A stretch of 62,360 nt of DNA, taken from an uncultured Gemmiger sp. GTDB lineage: Bacteria > Bacillota > Clostridia > Oscillospirales > Ruminococcaceae. Every line of letters starts with the position of its first letter. Positions within the stretch are counted from its first letter, which is position 1. The translations under genes and the position numbers were made by a program. The stretch spans positions 1 through 62,360 of the forward strand of contig CALXHQ010000025.1 of NCBI GenBank assembly GCA_944388145.1, written 5' to 3'. This document shows, piece after piece, positions 48,095 to 57,145 of this stretch. Below the pieces are notes generated by a model that worked only from the letters and a program-made list of their open reading frames with translations, was not told the DNA's origin and did not search any database.

Positions 48095-48098
48095 GTTT

Positions 48099-48971
48099 AT
48101 GGCAGTGTATCAATCCGGGATCGATGTGTCCCGGTATCAGGGCAGCATCAACTGGTCCCGCGTGGCTGCGGCAGGGAAACAGTTCGCAATTGTCCGCTTG
48201 GGCTCCTCCAACTCCAAGGGGCTGTATATTGATCCGTATTTTCTTCAAAATGTGAACGGTGCACACACGGCAGGGCTGCGTGTGGGGGCCTACTATTATA
48301 CCTATGCACGTTCCCAGGCCGAGGTGGCACGGGAACTGGACATCTTTCTTGATGCGCTGGAGGGTCTGCAGCTGGAATACCCCGTCTTTGTGGATGTGGA
48401 AGCGGAGCGCCTGACCTCCCTTTCCAGCACCCAGCTGACAGGGCTTGTCCGGTATGCCATGGATATCCTCTATCAGCGCAAATGGTATGCAGGCTGGTAC
48501 TCTTACACGAATTTTATCAACACCTACCTGAACGCCAGTGAACTGCGGGACTACCCGTTATGGGTGGCGGATTATCGCAGCCGGCTGGGGTATCAGGGCA
48601 GCTATACCATGTGGCAGTACAGCGGTTCCGGCACCTGTGACGGTGTCAGCGGTGCGGTGGACCTGGATTACAGTTACACAGACTTTTTGCCGGCTATTCA
48701 GGCGGGGGGATTTAACAACTACGGACAGTCCGGACCGGATATGATCCCCGTCAGCGGCTATACTTTGAGCGTATTCGGCACACAGACAGAGTACTTTTAC
48801 ACCGCAAATGTCAACGACATTGTGGGATACCTGCCGCTGGGGCAATATCCGGTTACCCAAATCAGCAGCGGCAGTTATGCGGGCTATAACTGGGTGATTT
48901 TTCGATACAATGGCGGCGAATATTGGACGCCGCTGCTGGATGACCGCAATCGCCTGGAAACAGCAGGATAA
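48099..48971 (+). CDS. GH25-family lysozyme (muramidase)
   Basis: A 290-residue glycosyl hydrolase family 25 protein, which cuts the N-acetylmuramic acid to N-acetylglucosamine bond in peptidoglycan. The barrel begins SGIDVSRYQGSINW. The catalytic DxE is in PVFVDVEAERL (near 106-112), with YYYTYARSQAEA-like and WVADYRSRLGYQG segments and WQYSGSGTCDGVSG. After about residue 200 comes a short uncharacterised C-terminal domain. No signal peptide is visible, unlike most cell-wall GH25 enzymes, so export by a holin or lysis is possible. Start at 48099, nine bases after AAGGGGG. Confidence 0.88.
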   Translation: MAVYQSGIDVSRYQGSINWSRVAAAGKQFAIVRLGSSNSKGLYIDPYFLQNVNGAHTAGLRVGAYYYTYARSQAEVARELDIFLDALEGLQLEYPVFVDVEAERLTSLSSTQLTGLVRYAMDILYQRKWYAGWYSYTNFINTYLNASELRDYPLWVADYRSRLGYQGSYTMWQYSGSGTCDGVSGAVDLDYSYTDFLPAIQAGGFNNYGQSGPDMIPVSGYTLSVFGTQTEYFYTANVNDIVGYLPLGQYPVTQISSGSYAGYNWVIFRYNGGEYWTPLLDDRNRLETAG

Positions 48972-49095
48972 GCCGTATCATCCTGTTCTGCATAGCTTGT
49001 TTCGGCAGGCAGCCAAACGGCCTGGCCGCCGCGGCGCCGTCTGGGCCCCGGCAGGATGCGTCCAGGGATAAGCCTTGCAGAACTTCCCGTATACC

Positions 49096-49127
49096 AAGCG
49101 GAGCCGAATCGTCCGGCTCCGCTTTTC
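49096..49127 (+). terminator. Terminator after the GH25 gene
   Basis: AAGCGGAGCCG pairs with CGGCTCCGCTT and is followed by TTC. Confidence 0.82.
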
Positions 49128-49239
49128 TGTACACCGAGGGGAACGGCAAGCAGAAGAAATCCTCGGCTGGCCTGCCCGGGAAAGCCGGTCCCGCAAAGGG
49201 GGACTTCCTCTGAATTCTTTGAAAAAAGTGCGAAAATAC

Positions 49240-49268
49240 TTGTATCTTGCCGCCATATCGAGTATACT
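49240..49268 (+). promoter_or_regulatory. Promoter of the aminotransferase gene
   Basis: TTGTAT (49240-49245), 17-base spacer, TATACT (49263-49268). The leader is about 95 bases. Confidence 0.65.
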
Positions 49269-49368
49269 AAATTGTATGTCTGAGCCTGTATGTTGTGTGC
49301 GATGCGCTTTTTGAAGCGAATTCGGCAAACAGGAAACATGCATAGATGACAAATGAGGGGGATACATC

Positions 49369-50649
49369 ATGGCTGAATATCGCAGCATGGACAAGTCGGA
49401 GCTTCTGGCTGAGAAGGAAAAGCTGGAAAAGATGTACAATGACTTCAAGGCCAAGGGCCTGAAGTTGAACATGGCCCGCGGCAAGCCTGGCCCGCACCAG
49501 ATGGACCTGGCTATGGATCTGCTGAAGATGGAGGATTACACTGCGGCAGACGGCACCGACGCCCGCAACTACGGCAATCTTGAGGGGCTGTACGAGGCCC
49601 GCCAGCTGTTTGGCGATGTGATGGGGGTCAAGCCGGAGAACGTTTTTGTGGGCGGCAACTCCAGCCTGCAGCTGATGTATCTTCTGGTCAGCATTGGTTA
49701 TACCTTCGGCTTCCCGGAGTCTGCCTGCCCCTGGTCCCAGGTGGATCACCCCAAATTCCTCTGCCCCGTGCCCGGTTATGACCGTCATTTCCGCATCACG
49801 GAGGAATTCGGCATCGATATGATCAACGTCCCCATGACTCCGCAAGGCCCGGATATGGACATGGTCGAAAAGCTGGTGGCTGAGGACCCCAGCATCAAAG
49901 GCATCTGGTGCGTGCCGCAGTATTCCAACCCCGACGGGTACACTTACAGTGATGAGACGGTTCGCCGTTTTGCCGCCATGAAGACTGCCGCCCCGGATTT
50001 CAAAATCTTCTGGGACGAGGCTTATATCGTCCATCACCTGACCGACGAAATCATTGAGACACCCGTCCTGCTGGAAGAAAGCAAAAAGTACGGCAACGAG
50101 GACCGGGTTTTCATGTTCACCTCCACCAGCAAGATCACCTTCCCCGGTGCCGGTGTTTCCGCCCTGGCCTGCAGCGATAACATGATGAAATATGTCTGCA
50201 AGCGCTTTGAGGTCATGATCATCAGCTACGACAAGATGAATCAGCTGCGCCATGTGCGCTTTTTGAAAAACAAGGCGGGCGTTCTGGCCCATATGCTCAA
50301 GCATCGCCGCCGTTTGGTTCCCTGCTTCGACGCGGTCAAGACTACCTTTGCCCAGGAGCTGACCCCCTGCGGCGACATTGCCCATTGGACCAATCCCAAG
50401 GGCGGTTACTTCATCAGCCTGTACGTGATGCCCGGCTGCGCCAAGCGTGTGGCCCAGCTGTGCAAGGATGCCGGTCTGGTGCTGACTGGCGCAGGCGCTT
50501 CCTACCCCTACGGCAAGGACCCGGAGGACTCTCACCTGCGCATCGCGCCCACTTACCCCAGTCTCGGCGAGGTGGAACAGGCCTCTGAGCTTTTGACCGT
50601 CTGCGTGCGCCTGGCTGTGGTGGAAAAGCTGCTGGCCGATGCCCAGTGA
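49369..50649 (+). CDS. Aminotransferase class I (aspartate aminotransferase-like, AspT/MocR-type)
   Basis: A 426-residue fold-I PLP aminotransferase. The PLP lysine is in FMFTSTSKITFPGAGVS (near residue 258), with FWDEAYIVHHL (Asp/Tyr) and the N-terminal GKPGPHQMDL block. The sequence has the Ic-type form found in actinobacterial and clostridial aspartate aminotransferases. It lies ahead of secDF and nrdR without apparent link. Start follows GAGGGGG. Confidence 0.88.
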   Translation: MAEYRSMDKSELLAEKEKLEKMYNDFKAKGLKLNMARGKPGPHQMDLAMDLLKMEDYTAADGTDARNYGNLEGLYEARQLFGDVMGVKPENVFVGGNSSLQLMYLLVSIGYTFGFPESACPWSQVDHPKFLCPVPGYDRHFRITEEFGIDMINVPMTPQGPDMDMVEKLVAEDPSIKGIWCVPQYSNPDGYTYSDETVRRFAAMKTAAPDFKIFWDEAYIVHHLTDEIIETPVLLEESKKYGNEDRVFMFTSTSKITFPGAGVSALACSDNMMKYVCKRFEVMIISYDKMNQLRHVRFLKNKAGVLAHMLKHRRRLVPCFDAVKTTFAQELTPCGDIAHWTNPKGGYFISLYVMPGCAKRVAQLCKDAGLVLTGAGASYPYGKDPEDSHLRIAPTYPSLGEVEQASELLTVCVRLAVVEKLLADAQ

Positions 50650-50671
50650 TCGGCTGCATATAAAAAGTCTC

Positions 50672-50691
50672 GCCCGCGCCAGACGCGGGCA
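50672..50691 (+). terminator. Terminator-like hairpin after the aminotransferase gene
   Basis: GCCCGCG pairs with CGCGGGC; the following run (ATCATTTT) is imperfect, so read-through into secDF is possible. Confidence 0.6.
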
Positions 50692-50708
50692 TCATTTTGG
50701 AGGTACGT

Positions 50709-53033
50709 ATGAGCAAAAAAGGCAGAGCATGGCACTTTATTGTAATAGCCGTGCTGATCCTGGTTTTTGCACTGACTTCTCTGGTTGGTGTCAGCTATCA
50801 ATACGGTGATGTCAAGCACACTTACATCAAGGGCGTTTCCGATATCCGCTTTGGCATTGATATTCGTGGCGGCGTTGATGTCACCTTCATGCCGGCGGAT
50901 GGCACCGATGCCACCCAGGAACAGCTCAACGCTGCTCAGACGGTCATCAACGATCGTTTGGTCGGTCTTGGCATTACCGACTACGAGAGTTATGTGGATG
51001 CCAATCGGGACCGCATTATTGTCCGCTTCCCCTGGCGCAGTGACGAGACCACCTTTGACCCTCAGCAGGCCATCGATGAGATTGGCACCACCGCTGAGCT
51101 GGAATTCCGCGAGGGCAGTACCGCCAGCGGCAACCTGATTCTGACGGGTGACCAGGTAAAATCAGCTTCTCCCATTCGGGATCAGTCTAATGGCGCGTTC
51201 ATGGTGGAACTGAGCTTTGATGACGAGGGCGCAGAGGCCTTTGCCGATGCCACCACCCGTCTGTCGGCCGAAAACGGCACCATCAGCATCTGGCTGGACG
51301 GCGAAAATATCAGCACTGCCACAGTCAATGAGCCGATCACCAATGGCGATGCGGTGATTCAGGGCAACTTTACCGCCGAGGAAGTTCAGACACTGGCCAA
51401 CCAGATCAATTCCGGTGCGCTGCCGTTTGCCCTTTCGGCCGAGAGCTTCTCCACCATCAGCCCCACACTTGGCTCCCGCAGCCTGGATGTGATGGTGATG
51501 GCGGGGGTTCTTGCCTTTGTGGTGATTGCACTCTTGATGATCTTCCGCTATCGGCTGCCCGGCCTGCTGTCGGTGATCTCGCTTTTGGGACAGGTTACAG
51601 CCACCTTGGCGGTTGTATCCGGCTTCTTTGCCGTGTTCCCGGGCACAACCCTTACACTGCCCGGCATTGCCGGCATCATCTTGGGCATCGGCATGGGCGT
51701 TGACGCCAACGTCATCACTGCCGAGCGTATCCGGGAGGAACTGGCAAAGGGCAAAAGCCTGGATGGTGCCATTTCCAGCGGTTTCCGCATGGGCCTGGCA
51801 CCGGTAATTGACGGTAACGTCACCATTGTGATCGTTGCCGCGATCCTGATGGGTGCCTTCGGCCCCACCGATGGCTTCTGGGCCACGGTTTTTTCGCCCA
51901 TCTTCGCCTGGTTTGGCGCTTCCACGGCCGGCACTGTGTATTCCTTTGGCTTTACACTGCTGACCGGCGTGGTCCTCAACTTTATCTTTGGTGTGTGGGC
52001 CACCCGCGTCATGATCCGCGGCGCTTCCAGACTGAAGGCCCTGCGCAATCCCTGGCTTTACGGCGGGGAGAAGGACCCGGCAAAAGTCTGGAAAACGCCC
52101 AAGATCAACTTTGTGGGTGCGCGCAAAAAGTTCTACGCCATTTCCTGCGCCCTGGTGGTCGTGGTGCTGGTCTTTGTCGGCATTTTCGGCGTTTCGATGG
52201 ATGTCGAGTTTAAGGGCGGCGCCATGGTCACGCTGGGGTACCAGGGCACTGCGGATTTGAACGAGGTTCAGTCCGCGGTGGAATCCACGCTGAATGTCAG
52301 CGATACTACGGTCCAAACCGGAACGGATATTTCCGGTGCACAGACCATGACCATCACGCTGCCCAGCAGCGATACCTTGACTACCGAGGATCTTGACGGC
52401 CTGATGGCGGATCTGAACAGCCAGTTCCCGGACAACAACTTTGTCCAGAACGAGGTCAGCAATGTCAACCCCACCATCGGCAAGGAGTTCTTTATCAAGA
52501 GCATGGTAGCTGTGGCAGCAGCCTGCGTGTTGATTTTGGTCTACATCGCATTCCGCTTCCGCAAGATTGGCGGCTGGCCTGCCGGCTGTATGGCCATTGT
52601 CGCGCTGCTGCACGATATGTTTGTGGTGTTTGGCGTGTTTGTCATCTTCCGCATTCCGCTTAACGGCAACTTTATTGCTGCGATGCTGACCATTCTGGGT
52701 TACTCGATCAACGACACCGTTGTGATTTACGACCGTGTGCGGGAGAACAGTGCCCTGTACGGCAAGCGGATGCCGCTGCCGGAGCTGGTCAATCTCTCGA
52801 TCAACCAGAGCTTCTCCCGCTCGCTGATGACTTCGGTTACCACCTGTATCTCGCTGGCAATTGTCTGTGTGGTTGCCACCGTCTTCCAGATCGAAAGCAT
52901 CTTCACCTTTGCCATGCCGCTGATGTTTGGCATGATCAGCGGTGTGTACAGTACCATGTGCATTGCCACCCAGCTGTGGGTTGACTGGAAAAGCCGCAAA
53001 GGCGCCAGGGCAAAGCAGGCCCGGAAAGCGTGA
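50709..53033 (+). CDS. secDF: Protein translocase subunit SecDF (fused)
   Basis: A 774-residue fusion of SecD and SecF, which use the proton motive force to pull proteins through the Sec channel. SecD covers about 1-440: first helix near 7-30, the P1 domain, then GMGVDANVITAERIREE in the transmembrane core (proton path Asp). SecF follows from about 480, with its motif GYSINDTVVIYDRVREN. Twelve membrane helices in all. Start at 50709, after GGAGG; an in-frame upstream TTG has no site. Fused SecDF is typical of Firmicutes. Confidence 0.97.
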   Translation: MSKKGRAWHFIVIAVLILVFALTSLVGVSYQYGDVKHTYIKGVSDIRFGIDIRGGVDVTFMPADGTDATQEQLNAAQTVINDRLVGLGITDYESYVDANRDRIIVRFPWRSDETTFDPQQAIDEIGTTAELEFREGSTASGNLILTGDQVKSASPIRDQSNGAFMVELSFDDEGAEAFADATTRLSAENGTISIWLDGENISTATVNEPITNGDAVIQGNFTAEEVQTLANQINSGALPFALSAESFSTISPTLGSRSLDVMVMAGVLAFVVIALLMIFRYRLPGLLSVISLLGQVTATLAVVSGFFAVFPGTTLTLPGIAGIILGIGMGVDANVITAERIREELAKGKSLDGAISSGFRMGLAPVIDGNVTIVIVAAILMGAFGPTDGFWATVFSPIFAWFGASTAGTVYSFGFTLLTGVVLNFIFGVWATRVMIRGASRLKALRNPWLYGGEKDPAKVWKTPKINFVGARKKFYAISCALVVVVLVFVGIFGVSMDVEFKGGAMVTLGYQGTADLNEVQSAVESTLNVSDTTVQTGTDISGAQTMTITLPSSDTLTTEDLDGLMADLNSQFPDNNFVQNEVSNVNPTIGKEFFIKSMVAVAAACVLILVYIAFRFRKIGGWPAGCMAIVALLHDMFVVFGVFVIFRIPLNGNFIAAMLTILGYSINDTVVIYDRVRENSALYGKRMPLPELVNLSINQSFSRSLMTSVTTCISLAIVCVVATVFQIESIFTFAMPLMFGMISGVYSTMCIATQLWVDWKSRKGARAKQARKA

Positions 53034-53066
53034 CACGTTGTAAGAGCTGACAGGAGGAATCTCAGT

Positions 53067-53540
53067 ATGAAATGCCCATATTGCGGTGCCGTCGACTCAA
53101 AAGTGATTGACTCCCGGCCCACGGAGGACGGCGAAAAGATCCGTCGCCGCCGCGAATGCCTGAGCTGTAAAAAGCGTTTTACCACCTACGAAATCGTTGA
53201 GACGGTCCCGCTGATGGTGGTTAAGCGCGACCATTCCCGCGAGGCGTTCGACCGCCAAAAGCTGCTGAACGGCATGCTCCGCGCCTGTGAAAAACGCCCG
53301 GTCAGCTATCAGCAGTTGGACGCTGCGGTGAGCAATATCGAGCAGACACTGCTCAACTCCTATGATCGGGAAATAACTTCCATGTACATCGGTGAGCTGG
53401 CTATGGAACAGCTCAAGAGCATTGACGATGTGGCCTATGTGCGGTTTGCCTCGGTTTATCGTCAGTTCAGCGACGTGAATACCTTCATGGAAGAATTGAA
53501 GGATATGCTGGACAATCGCTCAAAAAACAGCGAGAAATGA
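53067..53540 (+). CDS. nrdR: Transcriptional repressor NrdR
   Basis: A 157-residue zinc-ribbon/ATP-cone regulator of ribonucleotide reductase genes. Four cysteines form the zinc ribbon ([16 protein letters not shown] and [12 protein letters not shown]). The ATP cone follows from about 50 ([23 protein letters not shown]). It recognises NrdR boxes; none was searched for. Follows secDF closely. Its 3' end overlaps a minus-strand gene by 21 bases. Confidence 0.97.
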   Translation: MKCPYCGAVDSKVIDSRPTEDGEKIRRRRECLSCKKRFTTYEIVETVPLMVVKRDHSREAFDRQKLLNGMLRACEKRPVSYQQLDAAVSNIEQTLLNSYDREITSMYIGELAMEQLKSIDDVAYVRFASVYRQFSDVNTFMEELKDMLDNRSKNSEK

Positions 53541-53888
53541 GTCCTGCAGCTGGTCCAGCTGCTCGGTAACTCTGCTGGTCTCTACGCCCAGGTCGGCCAT
53601 GTTGTCGGCCTGGGCGTAGTTGCTTAACAGAGCCAGCGACTCGTTGATCTCATCCAGCAGGCTGCGGCGTACCATCAGGTAAAGCAGGCGACTGTTCTGC
53701 CGGCATTGGTCTGCGGCGCTTCGGTATGCATTGCGGGCAATGTCAAAATCCCCGTTCAGTGCAGCCTGGTAGGCCATCTGTACCTGTTGCCGGGTTTGGT
53801 CCGTGGCGCTGGTCACAAACCGGCTTGAGGCGATCACAACAGCGCACACCAGCACAAGCAGAACGGCGGCATAAAGGTTTCGCTTCAT
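53520..53888 (-). CDS. DUF4363-family protein
   Basis: A 122-residue protein with one N-terminal membrane helix (about 5-25, [18 protein letters not shown]) and a helical extracytoplasmic part that has the alternating polar/leucine look of a coiled coil. It matches DUF4363, a family of unknown function often encoded with DUF421 proteins in spore-formers. Start at 53888 after AGGGAG; ATG at 53897 is an alternative. It is downstream of the DUF421 gene at 53953 and converges with nrdR. Confidence 0.8.
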   Translation of the reverse strand: MKRNLYAAVLLVLVCAVVIASSRFVTSATDQTRQQVQMAYQAALNGDFDIARNAYRSAADQCRQNSRLLYLMVRRSLLDEINESLALLSNYAQADNMADLGVETSRVTEQLDQLQDSFLAVF

Positions 53889-53952
53889 CTTACGCATCTC
53901 CCTGTCACAAAAGTGTATTCCGCCACGGCTTCGGGCAACCGGCAAGCAGCTC

Positions 53953-54606
53953 TCAGGCTTGTCGGTTGCCCGGGGCCGTTTGTTTTGGGATCAGCAGCGT
54001 GCGCTGCTCATTGGCCAAAAGGGCCAATACATCCCGCCGCCGCAACCGGCTATGGGTAAGATAGGCGTTCAGCCAATCCTCGTCCCGATTCAACGCTTTC
54101 AAGTTGTCGGTATAGATATGCCGGTCAATCAACAGGGGAAGCAGGGGGGCATCCTCGCCCTTTTCGGGCCGCATTGCAACACTCAGGCTGCCGCTGGGTT
54201 CAATCACTCCCCACGCTACATCCTCCGGGGTAAACACCCCCGCGCCCCGCATGGATTCCGCCAGGTCATTGGGCGTGATGCGAAGATGGCGCAGGGCGTC
54301 CTCGTCAATGTGTCCATTGCGGATCACAGTCACCGGTTTACCGAACAGCAACCGGGCAAAGGGGGGCAGATACCAGGCGGCGGTGGAATTCAGAATCTCC
54401 AGCGCGCACAGAAGCAAAATCGGCAGCAGGCTGGACAGCAATGGCAGCTCTGGCTCCTCGATGCAGATCGATGCCACATTAGAGATCAGAAAGGTTGTAA
54501 CCAGTTCCGAGGGCTGCAGCTCTCCGATCTGCCGTTTTCCCATCAGGCGCAGCGCGGCGATGGCGACGATGTAAATGACACAGGTCCTTGTAATACTGGA
54601 AAGCAT
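53953..54606 (-). CDS. DUF421 (YetF-like) membrane protein
   Basis: A 217-residue protein with three N-terminal helices and a cytoplasmic DUF421 domain. Visible are ALRLMGKRQIGELQPSELVTTFLISN, the family core (GKRQxxELxxxE), and FGKPVTVIRNGHIDEDAL in the C-terminal domain. YetF-like proteins are membrane proteins of unknown function in Firmicutes. RBS TGGAGGGG at 54606. Gene pair DUF421-DUF4363, divergent from the ger operon with 90 bp between starts. Confidence 0.9.
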   Translation of the reverse strand: MLSSITRTCVIYIVAIAALRLMGKRQIGELQPSELVTTFLISNVASICIEEPELPLLSSLLPILLLCALEILNSTAAWYLPPFARLLFGKPVTVIRNGHIDEDALRHLRITPNDLAESMRGAGVFTPEDVAWGVIEPSGSLSVAMRPEKGEDAPLLPLLIDRHIYTDNLKALNRDEDWLNAYLTHSRLRRRDVLALLANEQRTLLIPKQTAPGNRQA

Positions 54607-54696
54607 GTTGCCCCTCCATTGATAATTTTGCGGCAGTCGGTAACACTATACCCAGGTCCGCTTTTTGCCTATGTGCGGACAGGGAGGTGGAAAACG

Positions 54697-56145
54697 ATGC
54701 CGGAAAAAAAGCTGAGCAGTTCTCTGGAAAAAAATATTTCTTATCTGAATTGCATTTTTGCCGCGTCATCCGACTTTTATACCAAGCAGGTCACATTGTC
54801 CGGCGTACCCTGTGCCATTGCACTCTTCACGGGCATTTCCTCGCCGGAAAAGCTGTGGATTATGGCACTGGACGCTCTGCAAAAGCTGGACATTCCCTCG
54901 CCGAACGGGGACGCTCTGCTCAATTATTTGCTGACCGAAAGTGCAGTTCCTGCCGATAGCAGCGCCATCGCAGACTGGAAGGACCTGATCGAAAAACTGG
55001 CCAATGGCATGTCGGTGCTGATGCTGGATGGCTGCGACCGTGCACTGGCGGTTTCCACGCAGGAAATGCCGCAGCGGGCGGTGGGTCAGCCCAACGGGGA
55101 AGGGGACATCCGGGGCTCCCAGGAGGCTTTCACTGAGCTGCTGCGCAACAACGTATCCCTGCTGCGGCGCCAGTTCCGCACCGAAACCTTTGTGGCCGAG
55201 ATCCACACCGCTGACACGCGCACCGGCACCGAGTATGCCCTCTGTTATGACAGCGAGTTTGCTCCTGCCGAGCTGGTTGCGGCATTGCGCCGAAAGCTGC
55301 AGGCAGTGCGCATCCCGGTACTGTTGGACACCGCCTATTTTGCCTCTTTCTTAAAGCAGGACAAACTGAACCTGCTGCCCGCAGCAGCCTACACCGAGCG
55401 CACGGCCACCGCTGCTGCCCGCATCTGTGAAGGAAAGGTGGTTATCCTGGTATCCGGCAGTCCCACTGCTATGGTTGTGCCCAGCTTTTTCAGCGAACAC
55501 TTCGTCAGCCTGGACGACTATGCCTCAGGCGCCGTTTTTGCCGGGATGATCCGGATCCTCAAGTATCTGGCGTTTCTTCTCAGCGTGTTTGGCCCCGCGC
55601 TGTATGTGATGGCAGTGGAGTTTGCACCGGAAACCATTCCCATCAAATTGCTGGCCAGGCTGGCCCAGGCGGAAGCCGCCACGCCGTTGCCGCTGGTGTT
55701 GGAGGTGCTGTGCATCACGCTGTTGCTGGAAATCGTACGGGAAGCGGGGCTTCGCGCACCAAAATCCATCGGCCACACAGTCAGCCTGGTTGGCGCGTTG
55801 ATCCTGGGGGAAACCGCGGTCTCCGCCGGTATTGTCAGCACACCGGTTTTGACGATGGCGGCCGCCGCCACCGTTGCAACCCTGGCGGTGCCTTCCCTAT
55901 ATGAGCAGTCCATCCTGTTCCGGTTTATTCTGATTCTTTTGGCAGGCACGTTTGGACTGCCGGGGGTGGCTTGCGGTGCGGTTGTCCTGCTGTCGATGGC
56001 CTGCGGCACAGAACCGTTCGGCTACAATTACCTTTACCCGCTGGTGCCTCCGGGCAGGGCTTCCTGGCGGGATGGTGTGGTGCGCGCAATCTGGAGCATA
56101 TTGGGCCGGAAAGGATATGCGGTGGGCGATCATGAAAGAAAATAA
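54697..56145 (+). CDS. GerA-family spore germination protein
   Basis: A 482-residue protein of the GerA/GerABKA family, the A subunit of nutrient germinant receptors in the inner spore membrane. The soluble N-terminal domain is followed by KVVILVSGSPTAMVVPSFF near 247 (family signature) and five or so helices in the C-terminal half. Start at 54697 after AGGGAGG; the longer in-frame reading from 53959 is the opposite side of the DUF421 gene. The next gene overlaps its stop. Confidence 0.93.
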   Translation: MPEKKLSSSLEKNISYLNCIFAASSDFYTKQVTLSGVPCAIALFTGISSPEKLWIMALDALQKLDIPSPNGDALLNYLLTESAVPADSSAIADWKDLIEKLANGMSVLMLDGCDRALAVSTQEMPQRAVGQPNGEGDIRGSQEAFTELLRNNVSLLRRQFRTETFVAEIHTADTRTGTEYALCYDSEFAPAELVAALRRKLQAVRIPVLLDTAYFASFLKQDKLNLLPAAAYTERTATAAARICEGKVVILVSGSPTAMVVPSFFSEHFVSLDDYASGAVFAGMIRILKYLAFLLSVFGPALYVMAVEFAPETIPIKLLARLAQAEAATPLPLVLEVLCITLLLEIVREAGLRAPKSIGHTVSLVGALILGETAVSAGIVSTPVLTMAAAATVATLAVPSLYEQSILFRFILILLAGTFGLPGVACGAVVLLSMACGTEPFGYNYLYPLVPPGRASWRDGVVRAIWSILGRKGYAVGDHERK

Positions 56146-57145
56146 TCCCAGTTTGTTTGGTGCGCTGCTGCTCAGCCTGTTTGTGCGCAGTTTGCTGCAG
56201 GTGCAGGCTGCCTTCTGGACGCGCAGCGGCTTGCTGACTCTGCTGCCGGGAATTCTTTTTCAGGCAGCGGTGGGCTGCCTGTTTGCCAGGTGCTGGCGTG
56301 TGGGCAGCTGCCTGCCGTTGAAAGTGCTGTTCGTATGGGTTCTGGCCATCAGCGCGGCACAGGATGTTCTGAACCTTTGGGGGTTGTACACCGAAGCATA
56401 TCCCGATGCCGTAAGCCTGTTTGGCATTTGCCTGACGGTTGCGGTTCCGGTCCTCTACCTGCGGCGGGCGTCGGCATTGGCGCAGACAGCCAATGTGGTG
56501 CTGGGGCTGTTGCTGGCAGCGTGCGCCCTGCTTTGGATCTCCTTGGCCGACCGCCTTGCCGTGACAAACCTGCAAACCGATGTGGCGGACGCAGCCTCCA
56601 TGGGGCGCGCACTGGCAGCACACTGCACCATTTATCCTGAACTGCTTTTGCCGGCCCTCTGGCCAGACAGTGACAAGCGGGGGCACAACGCCGTCCTGCG
56701 CCTGGCTGTGTTCAGCGGGCTGTTCCAGACCGGGATGCATCTTCTGCTGGAGTTGTTTTTTGGCGCCGCCATGCCGCGGGCATGGAACCCGGTGCATCGG
56801 ATGGCGCGCTGCGGCAGCCTTTCCATTTTTGACCGGCTGGAATGGCTGCAACTGATCGTTTGGACCATGGCAGTGGCAGTCAAGCTGGCACTTTGCCTGT
56901 ATGCGGGCACCCGGCTGCTGGGAGGCAAAGGCGTGAACGAGAACAACATGAACGGGCTGCCTGCTTTCACAGGCATAGCGGCAGGGTTTGAGCTGTTCTG
57001 TCTGTTGCTTGAACAAAGCGATTTTACCGCAGCTGCGGAATGGCTAGTGCCCCTTGGCGTTTGGGCCCTGGTGACACTGACGGCTGTGACGGGAGGGATA
57101 CGATGTCTGGCAAAAAGACTGTTTTTCGGGCGGCGGGCGCACTGA
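56132..57145 (+). CDS. GerB-type spore germination permease
   Basis: A 337-residue polytopic membrane protein with about ten helices. Its position between GerA- and GerC-like genes and its helix number make it the B subunit of the germinant receptor, of the amino-acid permease type, though its sequence is divergent and few signature residues are seen. The start at 56132 overlaps the GerA stop by 14 bases with GGTGGG upstream. Called from context mainly. Confidence 0.75.
   Translation: MKENNPSLFGALLLSLFVRSLLQVQAAFWTRSGLLTLLPGILFQAAVGCLFARCWRVGSCLPLKVLFVWVLAISAAQDVLNLWGLYTEAYPDAVSLFGICLTVAVPVLYLRRASALAQTANVVLGLLLAACALLWISLADRLAVTNLQTDVADAASMGRALAAHCTIYPELLLPALWPDSDKRGHNAVLRLAVFSGLFQTGMHLLLELFFGAAMPRAWNPVHRMARCGSLSIFDRLEWLQLIVWTMAVAVKLALCLYAGTRLLGGKGVNENNMNGLPAFTGIAAGFELFCLLLEQSDFTAAAEWLVPLGVWALVTLTAVTGGIRCLAKRLFFGRRAH

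Larger units (their letters stand above)
48972..49368. other. Intergenic region between the lysozyme and aminotransferase genes, 397 bp
   Basis: Contains the terminator (49096-49127) and the aminotransferase promoter (49240-49268). No supported gene. Confidence 0.5.

Noticed and set aside
54687-54959. Overlapping ORF beginning MENDAGKKAEQF
   Set aside because: Different frame across the GerA start; no family pattern. The GerA frame has the ribosome binding site and homology.
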